The notes under the pieces: model-generated
The model's input: the letters and a program-made list of their open reading frames with translations, nothing else
Database searches by the model: none
Told to the model about the DNA's origin: nothing
Shown here: piece after piece, positions 46,919 through 58,944 of the stretch
Position numbering within the stretch: the first letter of the stretch is position 1
How the letters are laid out: the number at the start of each line of letters is the position of its first letter
DNA from: Brassica napus
Lineage: Eukaryota; Streptophyta; Magnoliopsida; Brassicales; Brassicaceae
Direction: 5' to 3'
DNA: 64,000 nucleotides
Assembly (NCBI RefSeq): GCF_020379485.1
Contig: NC_063446.1
Span: 12,571,597-12,635,596, forward strand
Made by a program: the position numbers and the translations under genes

Positions 46919-49098
46919 AATATCTTTTATTGTCAATACAAATTGCATTTTTCAAAAAGGAATTTAAACACGTTTTCAACCATATGTTTAGTTGTCGGAC
47001 AAAATGTTCTTTCTTTGAAATATTATTGATAATAAATTAATAATGGGGACCATACAGTAAAGAAGAGGTTATGTATATTTATGCGTATGTATCACATGTC
47101 TTAATTAAAATCGGCTGAATCAGTACAATAACTCATTGTTGCGACTGCTAGTCTTTTTTCTTCTAAACATTTTTTAATCACAGGCCTATGGAGAAATCCA
47201 AACTAATTTTCAAAGGGATAGTGTGGCCTTAATGTGAAGTATATTGGGGTGCCTTCGAACCTGAATTGATTGGTATAATTTATGGTAGCATCTAAAATAT
47301 AACATAACCTAGAATACAATTTAAAATGCAGGACCGGTTCAACACTTTTATAAATTCTAAAGCAAATGATAATTTTAAATCCTTCAAGTTTGTGTTTGTT
47401 TAAAATCTAAACAATTTTATTTAGTTTTACATTTTTATTAATTAAATTTTTTATATTTTTTTTATAAAAATAGTAAGAAATCTATTTAAATCTATTAAGA
47501 TAGCGAGGAATATGGAGTTAGATTCAAGATGGTTACACCGTCTGTACTCCTTTGTTAATGATAGGGTCAAGCTTTAAGTGTTAAATATAAACCACAAATA
47601 CATAGTAATACACACTAATACTTAGGGATCAAATTCACAAAGACTATAATTATACGTAGAGTTTTTAAATATGTTACTGGCTAAAGCAATAAAAAAAGAT
47701 TATTGTATGGTTTTTCGGTTCACTAAATTCAGAAAGCAAAAAAACAATTAACATGAGTTGTAAACAATTAGATAGAACGCTGAATGTTGAGAATTGTAAA
47801 AGATCTCATTTCAGTATTGAACACACAACAAGAATACATGGAACAAATTACATGGACGTCTCAGACTCGAATAACAATGCTAGAGCTAACCTATTTTTGT
47901 AGCGCTAACACCTTATACTCAGAATCCTAAATGCTACCTTCCATTGCATTTCTGATTTTAAAAGAAAACTTTAGATTCATGTTTAACCAGTTCACAAGGT
48001 AGAGTAACATCATCTTCCGTTGGTTAGGTGATCAGTTAAGTCACTGCCTTAAAAAAAATCAATAGACAAAGATCCAAAATCATAAATTCCTAATTTATCA
48101 GTTTTTAGATCAGTACAGTGAAACATCTCCTGTGAAAACTTCTTAACCCAACTAATAGACTACTCACTCATAATCAAAGAAAAACAACAAAATGATTCTA
48201 TAAAACGTGATATAATTGCATTGAAAATGAGAGAAGGATAAAAAAATCTTCTCCAAAATGAGTACAAGAGAAATTTCTTTCCAAAAATCTACAATAATGA
48301 TCCAAAATCTCACAAATCACCCTCAATCTCTCTATGGCCGTCAAGAACAAAAAATGATAGAACACAATCTTTGGTCAATTTTCTTGGTAAAAAGGTATTC
48401 AAAATGCTCTTTGTAAAAAAGACACTCATCAGTTAGCCAGTCATGCTAGTATGATTTATGTTTCAATCTGATTCAGATTTATGTTTCAATCTGATTCAAA
48501 TTTAGGCTTTAGATTGAAGAAAGAAAAATTCAGTTTGATTCTATCTAGTATTTAATACTCTTTTAGTTATTCTTTTAATATTTTCGTTAATTATATAAAA
48601 TTTTATATGAAAGAAATTATTCTATTGGCAAATCCCTAACATCTTACAAAACAATGCCTATATTAAACAGTTTTTGAAAATAAACGTGGTTGCTGTTAAC
48701 ACTATTAATAAAAATATTTTCTCAAAATTTTTTTTTTGAACCGAAACTAATAGATCGTGATGTTAACAAAGAAATTGTGCACCGACGATGTTGAATATGA
48801 GTGGTAATGAACAAAAACAGTTCATCTAACTTCTTGTTTGTTTAGAAAACAACAACTACAAAAAAAAAAGGAGAAAACGACAACTACGTACGTTGCAGAA
48901 AAGAAAGAAAAAAATGATAGCTACACGTGGGTAATGTCTTTCAAACGCACATGTGAACCCGACGTTTGTATCTTGAGAAACAGTAGCATAAATGTTCAAC
49001 ATATTCGCATTTTTTTTGTCATCTACATATTCGTATATACATGTATTCGAAGTTTCCTATTTTTAGATACGTCGAAGTTTCATATTTATATATACATA
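46919..49098. other. Intergenic DNA, possibly with an old LTR-element trace
   Basis: No gene is recognised. A TGATAGGGTC start near 47558 and a CCCTAACA near 48645 are LTR-like strings, but no paired LTR, target duplication or coding remnant confirms them. A micro-insertion lies at 48844-48887. The open frame 48838-49221 is not credible. Confidence 0.35.
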
Positions 49099-49339
49099 TA
49101 TAAGTTTGGGAAGTTTGCTCAAATATACAATATTTTAGGACAATTGGCTAGAATCATACATATTTTTTTTTTATTACTCGCATTTTTTAAATACCAAGCG
49201 TGCCTTTTTTTTACGTTATGAGAAAAAACGTACTTACAAAAATGTCATTACTTTTTAATGCCATGTAATCAAAAACCCGACACCACGTAGGAATTCGGTT
49301 ATGTGTTTTCATTAAGTCGCCCGTAAAGAGCTATGTACG

Positions 49340-49935
49340 TCGTTACAGCTGAGTTACTGCTACGTTGCGGCTGAATTAAACAACGCGGCTGACTTAAGAG
49401 AAAACGACTGACTTAAGAACATAAATCAGCTGTTAGTTACGGCTAATTTACAGAAATCTGGCTGATTTATGGGATAACGGCTGACTTACGTACACAAGTT
49501 ACGGCTGACTTATACATCGGCGGTTTGATTTCTGTAAAATTCGGCTGAGTTGTAGTTAAGACACGGCTGAGTTATGTTTCCACGACTGAGTTAATGAACA
49601 TCGACTGGATGAGTTATTGAATTTACGGCCGACTTATGAGATGTTGTTACGGCTGAGTTATATTTAATCAGCCGTCATTGGATGGATTAATAGTAAACTC
49701 AGCTTATTTACGGCTGAATTATTAGCGAAAGATTAATTACTAGAATATCAATTGTTTGACGGCTGATTTATTTGAAGATATGGCTGACTTAAGATTTTTC
49801 ATCCTAATTACAGCTGATTTATTAGCGAAAGATTAATTACTGAAATAGTATCCACGTTTCGGCTGCCTTGCATTGTACATGAGGGCTGATTTATTTAGGC
49901 TGAGTTATATATTCGTTTGGCGGCTGACTAACCAA
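49340..49935 (+). repeat. Left motif cluster: about 24 copies of CGGCTGA(G/C/T/A)TTA
   Basis: By eye there are about 24 matches to a core GGCTGANTTA (often TTACGGCTGAGTTAT) in 600 bp, mostly in plus orientation, spaced irregularly by 10-40 bp. Further copies are at 50485-50550 (3), 50838-50990 (7), 51250-51355 (5) and 53170-53335 (5-6). Confidence 0.9.
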
Positions 49936-50554
49936 TTTTCCTTGTCATCCGCTATGTCATCAATTCGGATTTGTCATGTCATCACTAATATTACAACAAT
50001 AAAATAAGGGTCTATGTTATTCTTCATTCTTCATCTTCTTTATCTATCTTCTTCAACTTATTCTTTATCTTTCTCTGAGATCTTATGGTTCTGGTAATTA
50101 TTGTTTCCGCAACTGGGTCTGAAAACATAGATTTTTTAAAATTGAAAATCTGAGACAGATCTACTACAGTCGTCGTCGTTTTCGATGATGATCGGTTAAA
50201 GAAGAAGCTTCCTCTCCTCCAGTTTCATGTATGGCGGTCCTATATCCTGCTGCTCCCTCTCTCATTGGATTCGTCGTCTTGCAGAAGAAAAAAGACTCAA
50301 AGAGAGAGATGAAGAAGCTAAGTCCCGTAAATTGTAAGAAAAGAAGAGAGTTGAACAAAAAAAATAAGAAAATGAGAGAAGACGAAGAAGATGATGAATT
50401 TGAAAGCTGAGTTTATATGTTTGATGACTCAGATGGTGCGTCATCTGAATATGATAACTTTAGTTCATACATTAAGTCTCCAACACATACGTTATGGCTG
50501 AATTATCCTTACGTTACGGCTGAGTTATGCATATGTTACGGCTGAGTTTATAAT

Positions 50555-51370
50555 TTTTGTAACTTTATAGTTTTAGGGTTTGAAGTTCAAATTTAAGAAA
50601 AGATTTAAGTTTTAATATTGTTTTCAAATGATTAACTTTATAAGCTGTCAAAAAAAAAAAAAAGATTAACTTTATAATTTTTATAACTTTATAATTCTAT
50701 AGTTTAGGGTTTGAAGTTCAAATTTAAGAAAATATTAAAGTTTTAATATTGTGTTCAGAGTTGAAGGAATGAGTTTGTTCCCGCCCAAAATATTTTGTTC
50801 CCGCCCAAAAAACGAAACGTCGCGAAACAAATTACACTTGACGGCTGAGTTATAGGACGGCTGGCTTATACCATTCAGATACGTTACAGCTGAGTTATGC
50901 ATACTTTACAACTGAGTTATGCATACGTTATAGCTAAGTTATAATCAAATTACGGCTGAGTTATGCATACGTTACGACTGAGTTTATAATTTTTATAACT
51001 TTATAGTTCTATAGTTTTGAGTTTGAGGTTCAAATTTAAGAAAAAAATAAAGTTTTAATATTATGTTCAAAAGATAAACTTTATAATTTTTATAACTTTA
51101 TAGTTCTATAGTTTAGGATTTGAGGTTTAAATTTAAGAAAATATTAAATTTTTAATATCGTGTTCAGAGTTGAAGGAATGATTTTTTCCCGTCCAAAATA
51201 TTTTTTTCCCGCCCAAAATACGAAACGTCGCGAAACATATTACACTTAACGGCTGAGTTATAGGAACATTACGACTGGCTTATACCATTCAGATACGTTA
51301 CGGCTGAATTATGCACACTTACAGCTGAGTTAAGCATACCTTACGACTGAGTTTAATTATAAACCAATCC
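50555..51370. repeat. Internal tandem duplication of about 410 bp in the MULE
   Basis: 50560-50970 and 50985-51370 repeat the same order of blocks: a TTTATAATTTTTATAACTTT / GTTTGA(A/G)GTTCAAATTTAAG block, then GTTGAAGGAATGA, TTCCCGCCCAAAATA, CGAAACGTCGCGAAACA, then several CGGCTGAGTTA motifs. A related block recurs near 52905-52970. Confidence 0.75.
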
Positions 51371-53664
51371 TAATCTATAACCTAGAAACAAAAAAGCTTG
51401 CAGTCGTGTTGACAAAATCTAAACCTAACTAAACCACCGCGTGTTTCTTCCATATCACGAGAGCCGGGAGGTCATTATTGTCTTCTTCCTTCTTCACCGC
51501 AGTCTCATTACCACGAGAGCTCCGACGTCTTCGAGCCACACAACGGTTTTGTTATCTCCTCCACCATCAAGCTCATCTGCCTTATCCACCTTCTTCTAGT
51601 AACAAGAACAAATTCAAAACACAGAGAAAGAGTGAGAGAGATTGAAAGAGAGAGAGGTGACCAGTGTGGTGAAAAGCGGTGGTAGTGGCGACTACGGGAA
51701 GACGGAGACCGGAAAAAATGGATCTGAGAAACAGAAACAAGGACGACGTTGGCAAGTATAGATGGCGACGAGCTCAATATCCGTGACGACGGCGAAGACC
51801 AGTCCTCTTCAACACTTTTTCTTTTTCTCCGACAATCTTTTTTTCTTCTTTGACGTTTCTTCTTCTCTCACTTCTAAGATTTACAAACCAAATATACTAA
51901 GGCATAAGAAATGAATGATAATGTATGAATCTCTCTTGTTTACAAGACATAAAGTGAGAGAGATGAAGAAGATCTGGAACTGTAAAGAACTCTCGAAGGA
52001 AAGAGAATAGGAGAAGGAGACGTCAAATAGAAGAGAGAAAGTGAAGAAAAAAATTCATTTTAAACCATTAAATCAAAACTAATCAATCTAAAAAATCTAA
52101 CCAATGAGAAAGAAGTTAGAAGATAAGCACTAGATGGATTTGTAGCCCTTAGATTAAAACAATCAATGGTTAATGTTTTAATTTTGATGGTTAAAATTAT
52201 ATTTTATATTAAAGTGTATTTTTGATAAAGCTTTAAATTTTAAAACTTGAATTTTATGATTATTATGTTGATTTTTTTATGTATGGTTTAAATATGAAGT
52301 TTAAAGTTTAGAGTATATAACTGAGTGAGTTTAGAGTTTGGTATATAGTGTTTTGGGTTTCGATTTAAGATTTAAGATTATATTTTTAAATAACAAAAAT
52401 ATTAGAGTTTTAACATTTGTAGTTAGAATTTATGGTAGATGATTAATTTTTTTTTTTTAAAGTTTGAAGTTTAATGTTTTATGATATAGGTCAAAGTATG
52501 TGGTTCAAGGTTTAGGGTTAAAGGTTCGAAATAGATATCGTTTGAGATTATGTTTGGAAAATATTTAACTTTATAATTTTATATTTAATATTTGTAGTTT
52601 AAATTTTAATACATTATAAAATATTATAATTTTATATTGAAAATATTGAACCCTTAGACTAAAATCAATCAATGGTCATGAAAAAAGCAATATAATTTGT
52701 AATTTTAGTTCTTTTCAATTTGTTTTAAAAATTGCTTAAACTTAAAAAATGTAGTTACGGGTTTAAATCAAAATTTAAAATGGAACTTTAAATTAAAGAT
52801 TATTTTTTTAATTGATTAAAATTTGAGTTTAACTCAAAACTACATAAACTTTAAACCTAAACCTTAAACTTTAAATAATAATAAAAATATTGGATTTAAT
52901 GTTCAAAGATAAACTTTATAATTCTATAGTTTATGATTTGAGGTTTATATTTAAGAAAAGATTAAAGTTAGAGTCTTGTAAGTTAGAATTGTATAAGTGA
53001 TTGTAAGAGAACATATATCTCAAGATCATGTTAAAGTCTCAACTTGAAGTTTAAGAAACTATACACATTCAGTTGATTTATATTCACTTGATATTGATAA
53101 GATGATCTTCAATATAAATTCTTAAAGTACTTGAATTCAGTTTTCCGATTTTAGGGTATGTTTGAGGTATTGCTGATTTATATAAACGATACGGCTGAGT
53201 TATCGAAACATTTTTTGATTTTAGGGTATGTTTGAGGTATGGCTGAGTTATGTAAACGACACGACAGAGATATATAAACGACACGGCTGAGTAGTGTAAA
53301 CATAGCATAAATCAAACACACAATACATAGGTGAGTTATGTTTTTTACATAGAAAACCAAAAATACAGGTTTTCTGCACCATTCTGGTATTCGTCCATGT
53401 ATCCAAGCTTCAATGAACTCCTCTGTGTCGTCTCTGCTGAATCTGTCACTTCTTTTCATCTCCTTCATTTTCTTTTTGTTCAATTTTCTCTCACTCAGAT
53501 CTGAAAAAAAATTAGATTATCCAAATATGGGTATGAAATCACAAACAAACTTAATTAAATACATCACACAATTATCGATCTGGGTGTTTTTTGGAATGTA
53601 ATTGTCTTTTCTCCTCGGAATGTACACTTCTTATAGCAAGGTTTTTGGAGATTGGCGGAAAGTA

Positions 53665-53768
53665 ACTCAGCCACAACTGCATATATAAACGAAACTGCAT
53701 ATATAAACCAGCCGTAAAAGAAAAGTAACTCAGCCACAACATAAATTAAAACTCAGCCACAAACTCGA
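53665..53768 (-). repeat. Right motif cluster in inverted orientation
   Basis: GTAACTCAGCCACAAC occurs twice, with AACCAGCCGT and AACTCAGCCACAAAC. These are reverse complements of the left-end motif, so motif direction is mirrored towards the two ends of the element. Confidence 0.8.
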
Positions 53769-54203
53769 AAAACGCAGCAGAGAAGATGATTTCGGGTGAT
53801 TACAGCGAAAAATATTTCGTAAAAACGATTGGAGACGACGATTTCGGAGAAGACAAGACAGAGAGTTAGTTCGAGGAAGACGGAGTAAACACAATGTCGA
53901 TAAAGATTTCACGGAAGAGGCGGTTAGGGTTCCTTTAGTTCTTCGACGAAGTTGTGCTGTGTTGTTGTGTTTTTTTTTCAATGTTATATAATTAAAGAGA
54001 TGGTTGATTGTTCTCTTTTACTGATGTGGATACTTAATTAGTGATGTGAATTTAATGTTTAAAAATAATTTCAATTAAAAAAAACTAACCAAAGGCCCTT
54101 ATTGTCATTTACTAGGGGTATCCAAACACTCTAGTAATTTTTAAAATATGTATAACACTCTAGTAATAAACCAACTTTTCTTATACATTATAGTAATTTT
54201 CTC

Positions 54204-54483
54204 TATAAGTTTTAAGGTTGTATAAGATCACATGATAACAAAGAATCACTTTCTTTACTAATCTCTTAAGAAAACTCTCTCAAAACCTTAAGTTGTCTTA
54301 AACACAATCTCTAAATCTCACAAGTTATGCAACACACTTACCTCTTCTTATATAGAGATATATATTTCCTAAACACTCCTAACTTATCTAGATAACTCTT
54401 AAATAAGATGTGCTTCCTAATCATTACTAGATTAGGATTAGAGTTGCTTGGACTTCAAATTATCTTCAAGTTTATTGCCAACA
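54204..54483 (-). repeat. 3' LTR of the copia element
   Basis: This 280-bp LTR pairs with 58665-58944. Its outermost nine bases (TATAAGTTT on the plus strand) double as the right target duplication of the MULE. A TATATAGAG box lies near 54350. Confidence 0.85.
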
Positions 54484-57400
54484 TTCTTCCCTTTAAACTT
54501 AAAGTTAACTTCTTCTATATCTTGAATTCCTACTAAATCTATCATTTCTTTGAACTTGATTCTTCCCAATGCCTTAGTTAGAATATCTGCCTTTTGACTG
54601 CTCCCTGGAATATGTTTGACATGGACGAGCTCATTATCGACGCACTCTCTTATAAAATGATAACACTTGTGTATATGTTTGCTTCGTCCTTGGAACAATG
54701 GGTTCTTCGTGAGTGCTATAGCAGACTTGTTATCAAGATGAATGACGATCTTTTGACTCGGTTTCTCTGTAACTTCTTGGAGAAGTTATTGAAGCAATAT
54801 CGCTTGTTTTGCAGCTTCTGTAGCAGCCATAAACTCAGCTTCACATTATGACAAAGCTACTGTTTCTTGCTTTTGAGAACACCAAGTAATCGGACAATCA
54901 TTGAGGTAGAATATGTGACCCGTAGTGCTTTTGCCATCATCTTCATCAATGTTATGACTTGAGTCACTATATCCTTCGATTACAGTCTTGTTCGCTCGCT
55001 TAAACTCTAGTCCAAGTGTGGAAGATCCTTTTAGGTACCTTAAGACATGTTTTAATGCTGCTCCATGTGACTTCTTAGGACTGTGCATATACCTGCTTAA
55101 CAAGCCGACACAGAAGGCGATATCTGGTCGAGTGTGTAATAGGTATCGCGTGCAAACATCCTATGCTTTGCTGATAGTCTTTCTCATCTGTGCCTTCTTC
55201 TTCGTTTGCTTTAGAGATCTTTAACCCAAATTCCATCGGAGACTGCACTGCGTTACATTCATCCATCCCGGTTTCACAAAGGATCTTCTTTGCATATCTT
55301 TCTTGACTCAAGATTATCCCATCTTTGTGCTGCAATACTTCAATACCTAAGTAATAGGTTAATAAGCCAATATCACTCATCTCGAAGTTCCCCGCCATCT
55401 CCTTTTTAAACTTGCTTATCATCGCTTGACTTGAATGAGTATCAAGTAAATCGTCGACATAACTGCTACTAGAATAACCTGGTTTTTGACTTCTTTTCGG
55501 CATAAGGATGGTTCCTTAGAACACTTTATAAACTTCAATTGTTCAAGAACCTTGTTAAGCTTTTCATTTCAGGCTCTAGGAGCCTGTCTTAAGCCGTACA
55601 AGGCCTTGTTGAGTTTATATACCTTTTCTTCGCTGCCTTTAACCGCAAAGGCTTCCGGTTGACTAACATAGACATCTTCTTTTAAATCTCCATGGAGGAA
55701 TGCTATTTTAACATCTAGATGGTGGATTTCCCAGCCGTTTGATGCAGCTAGGGAAATAAGGAATCGGACTGTCTCAATTCTTGCTACTGGGGCGAAAATC
55801 TCTTGAAAATCTATTCTTTGACGCTGTATATAGCCATTTGCCACCTATCTTGATTTGTATTTGTTTATGCTGCCATCTGTATTTCGTTTGATTTTAAAAA
55901 TCCACTTTTAGCCGATTGGTTTGGCTCCTTGCGGTAAATCTACAAAATTCCACGTCTTGTTTTTGATAATCGAGTTGATTTCATCCTCACATGCATCACG
56001 CCATACTTTTTCTTACATAACTTCATTTAAATCACAAGGTTCTTCATTCAGTAGGAGCATAATGCGTTCTCCTTCTACCTCAGCAAGATATATGTAGTCT
56101 TCTATATATCTTGGATTCTTGCTGACTCTAGTTGATCTCCAAGTTTCAACTTGCTCTATTTCATTGTCTTGTTCTGTTTCATTGTCTTGCTCTGTTTTTT
56201 TTCTTCATTAGGTGAGTTCTCGATGTTAGTTGCATTATCTTCTTCTTCATGATTCTCTTTTTCTTCTCCATTATCGTTTATATCAGCTTCTACTTCTTCT
56301 AAGCCTTGATTGCCATATTCTCCAAGACTGATTTTAAACGTTCTTGGCTTCTCAATCGTTTCATGATCGACGTTTCTCCACTTCCACCTTTTATCCTCAT
56401 CAAATATGATGTTCTGCTTACTACAATTTTCTTCAATAAGGGATCAAGCATCATGTAGGCCTTGGAGCCGCGTTCGGTTCCAAGATGAACTAGTGTTCTT
56501 GACCTATCGTCCAGATTCTTGGTGTTTGCAGATTCTATCTTTGTGTATCCAACACACACAAACACTCGAAGGTGTGTGATGTTCGGTTTTCTTCCTCTGA
56601 ACGCTTCGTACGGTGTCTGAGACGCCAATGTTTTTGTTGCAGCTCTGTTGATCAAGTATGTCGAGTGTCGTACAGCTTCTCCCGTAGATAGTTTGGGATT
56701 TTCATATGCTTCAAAATACTTCTTTTCATCTCTAACAAAGTTCTATTTCTCCTTTCTACTACTTTGTATTGTTGCGGCGTGTATGGAGCAGTCAAGTGTC
56801 TTTGTATCCCTGATATCTCACATAATTTTTGGAATTCCAAGCTTGTGAATTCCCCACCTCTGTCAGTTCTAAGCGTCTTGATGATTGATCCAGTCTCCCG
56901 TTCGACTATTGCTTTGAATCTTTTAAATTTATCGAACGCTTATGCCTTCTCTTTCATAAGGATGGACCACATATATCTTGAGTGGTCGTCTATAAGTACG
57001 AATATATAACGATTTTTACCAGTAGTAGATGGGGTTATGGGTCCGCAAAGATCACTATGAAAGAGTTCAAATACTTTTTTGGTCCGGTAGGAAGTTGTTT
57101 GTGGGAAAGGTTTCCTTGTCTGTTTCCCAAGCATGCACAATTGACACACTTCTTTCTCGATGGTAAGTTTTGGTATTCCGAAGACAGGTTTCGTTCCAAC
57201 CATTGCCTTCATCGTATCAACTCCTATGTGTCTTAAGTGTGCATGCCACCTTGTGGCCTCTTTTTGTGCTTGTAGTTGCAGGCACTTGGTCTCTTCCTTC
57301 TATCTTCATTAGAACTTTGTATAGATGATTTCTTGATCTTGTTGCTTTAACAATACGGTTTCTGTCTTTATTATAAAGTGTTAAATAATCTTCTTTCATC

Positions 57401-58606
57401 CTTACATTGCATCCTCCTTCAGTTGATTGTCCGAGGCTAATGATATTACTCTTTAGCTTTGGTATATAATACACGTTTGCGAGTATTTTCTTGTCACCGT
57501 TTTGACTTATGAATAAAATTGATCCCCTACCTTTGATATCTATTCTTGAATCGTCTCCAAAACATACTTTCCCTGTGATTGCTTCATCATCACTTTAAAA
57601 TAGCTTTGATTGACATTCATATGGTTACTTGCTCTGTTATCCAAGTACCATATGCGATCTCCATCTGAACCGGATTCAAACTCTTTCGGCTTTACATTGC
57701 GTTCGTTCAAGTAGACAACTTCATGCATCATGAGACCATCAGCTTCTTGTGTTTCATCATCTTTATTCTCGGTTGCTTCTTGTAGCTTGAGTATTCTATC
57801 AGGACAAGATGAAGCGGAGTGGCCGGTTTTATCACATCTGTAGCACATGATTTTTTATAAGTCTCTATTATCCCAATATGATCTTCCTCTACCTCTTCAT
57901 CTGCCGTTGTATCGACCTCCACGACCACATCCTCTGTATTCACCATCATAGTCACGTTGTGACTGGTTCTCCGTGTTGTTGATACAAAAGTTGCTTTTGA
58001 TTCTCCAAGGTATCTTCTTCTTCACATATATGTTCTTCGAATGTTTTGAAGCGTCCTATGATGTTTTCGAAGGTCGTGGTGTTGAGATCGAGTATCTGTT
58101 CAAGCGATGCAACAATATGGATGTATTTTTTGCGAGGTAAGCATTGAAGGAACTTCTTAACAAGTTTTGATTCCACCATGGTTTCTCCTAACGCGGCAGC
58201 CTTTGAGGAGATTTCAGATAATTTGCCCACAAAGTCATCGATCTTGTTAGTTTCCTTCATTCTGAACCTATCAAATTCTGTCATAAGGGTTTGAAGCCGT
58301 GCTTCTCAAACGCTGACGGATCCTACATGCCGAGCTTTAATGGCTTTCAAAACCTTTTTTGTGGTGTCCAAATCATCTACTTGGAGAATAAGCGTTTCCG
58401 GGATTGATTAAAACAAATGTGTTGTTGTTTGTCATTTTTTCTGTCTCGTTTGATTCAATCTCAACAACCTCCCACGCCTCATGAACTTTGAGTAGAATCG
58501 TCATTCGTATGGCACATACAGTGTAAATAGTTGCTGTTAACATCGGACAGCTTATTGATGATGACCCTCCATCTTTCTTCGTGGTTGTCGTAATTATGTC
58601 TCCCAT
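54435..58606 (-). pseudogene. Copia gag-pol, interrupted
   Basis: Domains in order on the minus strand: DUF4219/UBN2 gag (from ATG 58606; WEVVEIESNETEK), CCHC knuckle CYRCDKTGHSASSC (57846-57805), protease region WYLDNRASNH with the catalytic DSG/DTG-like triad altered to DNR (near 57650), GAG-pre-integrase and integrase (HSDLCGPI near 57070; DDHSRYMW near 56975), reverse transcriptase (DVKIAFLHGDL near 55710; YVDDLL near 55460) and RNase H (GYSDSS near 54975; DILTKAL near 54580). At least seven breaks separate these pieces, so no polyprotein can be made. Confidence 0.88.
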
Positions 58607-58664
58607 GGTTTGCGGTTCGGCGAGAAATCTGCGGTTGGAATTAGTTGTTTGTTCTGATACCAAA

Positions 58665-58944
58665 TATAATTTTTAAAGATTGTATAAGATCACACAATAA
58701 CAAAGAATCACTCTCTTTATTAATCTTTTAAGGAAACTCTCTCAAAACCTTAAGCTCTCTTAAACACAATCTCTAAAACTCACAAATTATGCAACATACT
58801 TGCATCTCTTTATATAGAGATATATATTTCCTAACCACACTTAACTTATCTAGATAACTCCTAATAAGATGTGTTTTCTAATCATTACTCGATTACGATT
58901 AGAGTTGCTTGGACTTCAAGTTATCTTCGAGTTTATTGCCAACA
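58665..58944 (-). repeat. 5' LTR of the copia element
   Basis: This 280-bp LTR ends exactly where the primer-binding site begins, which fixes the boundary. TTATATAGAGATATATA near 58819-58835 is the likely promoter TATA region. Confidence 0.85.

Larger units (their letters stand above)
49108..54203. mobile_element. Non-autonomous VANDAL-like MULE (5096 bp) with dense short-motif array
   Basis: It is flanked by a perfect 9-bp direct duplication TATAAGTTT (49099-49107 and 54204-54212), the size made by Mutator-type transposases. The left end GGGAAGTTTGCTCAAAT and the inverted right end GAGAAAATTACTATAAT are alignable, and similarity continues with TCATACATATTTT versus TTATACATATTTT and AAATACC versus GGATACC, so the terminal inverted repeats are degenerate. 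No transposase frame exists; all frames inside are short and low-complexity. Subterminal regions are packed with CGGCTGAGTTA-like motifs. In Arabidopsis, VANDAL MULEs have weak TIRs and motif arrays bound by their VANC proteins, so I infer a non-autonomous relative. Confidence 0.8.
54204..58944 (-). mobile_element. Ty1/copia retrotransposon with 280-bp LTRs, degenerate
   Basis: On the minus strand: 5' LTR 58944-58665, primer-binding site TGGTATCAGAAC (58662-58651, initiator Met-tRNA type) directly after the LTR, gag, protease, integrase, reverse transcriptase, RNase H, polypurine tract AAAGGGAAGAA (near 54494-54484) and 3' LTR 54483-54204. The order integrase before reverse transcriptase defines copia. 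The LTRs agree at roughly 90 percent by eye. Four of five bases flanking the element match as a target duplication (ACATA 49094-49098 beyond the nested MULE, GCATA 58945-58949). Many stops and frameshifts; inactive. Confidence 0.9.

Noticed and set aside
47558..48650. Possible LTR (TGATAGGG...CCCTAACA)
   Set aside because: No matching target duplication, partner LTR or coding remnant.
48838..49221. 127-codon plus-strand frame
   Set aside because: Starts in a micro-insertion and ends inside the MULE; low-complexity.
49340..49935. CRISPR-like or satellite array
   Set aside because: Spacing and spacers are irregular, the motif is only about 11 bp and degenerate, and the DNA is plant nuclear; a protein-binding motif array inside a transposon fits better.
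54219..54483. Copia LTR starting at TGTATAAG (canonical TG...CA on the plus strand)
   Set aside because: The primer-binding site directly abuts 58665 and both copies stay alignable to TATAA, giving equal 280-bp LTRs.
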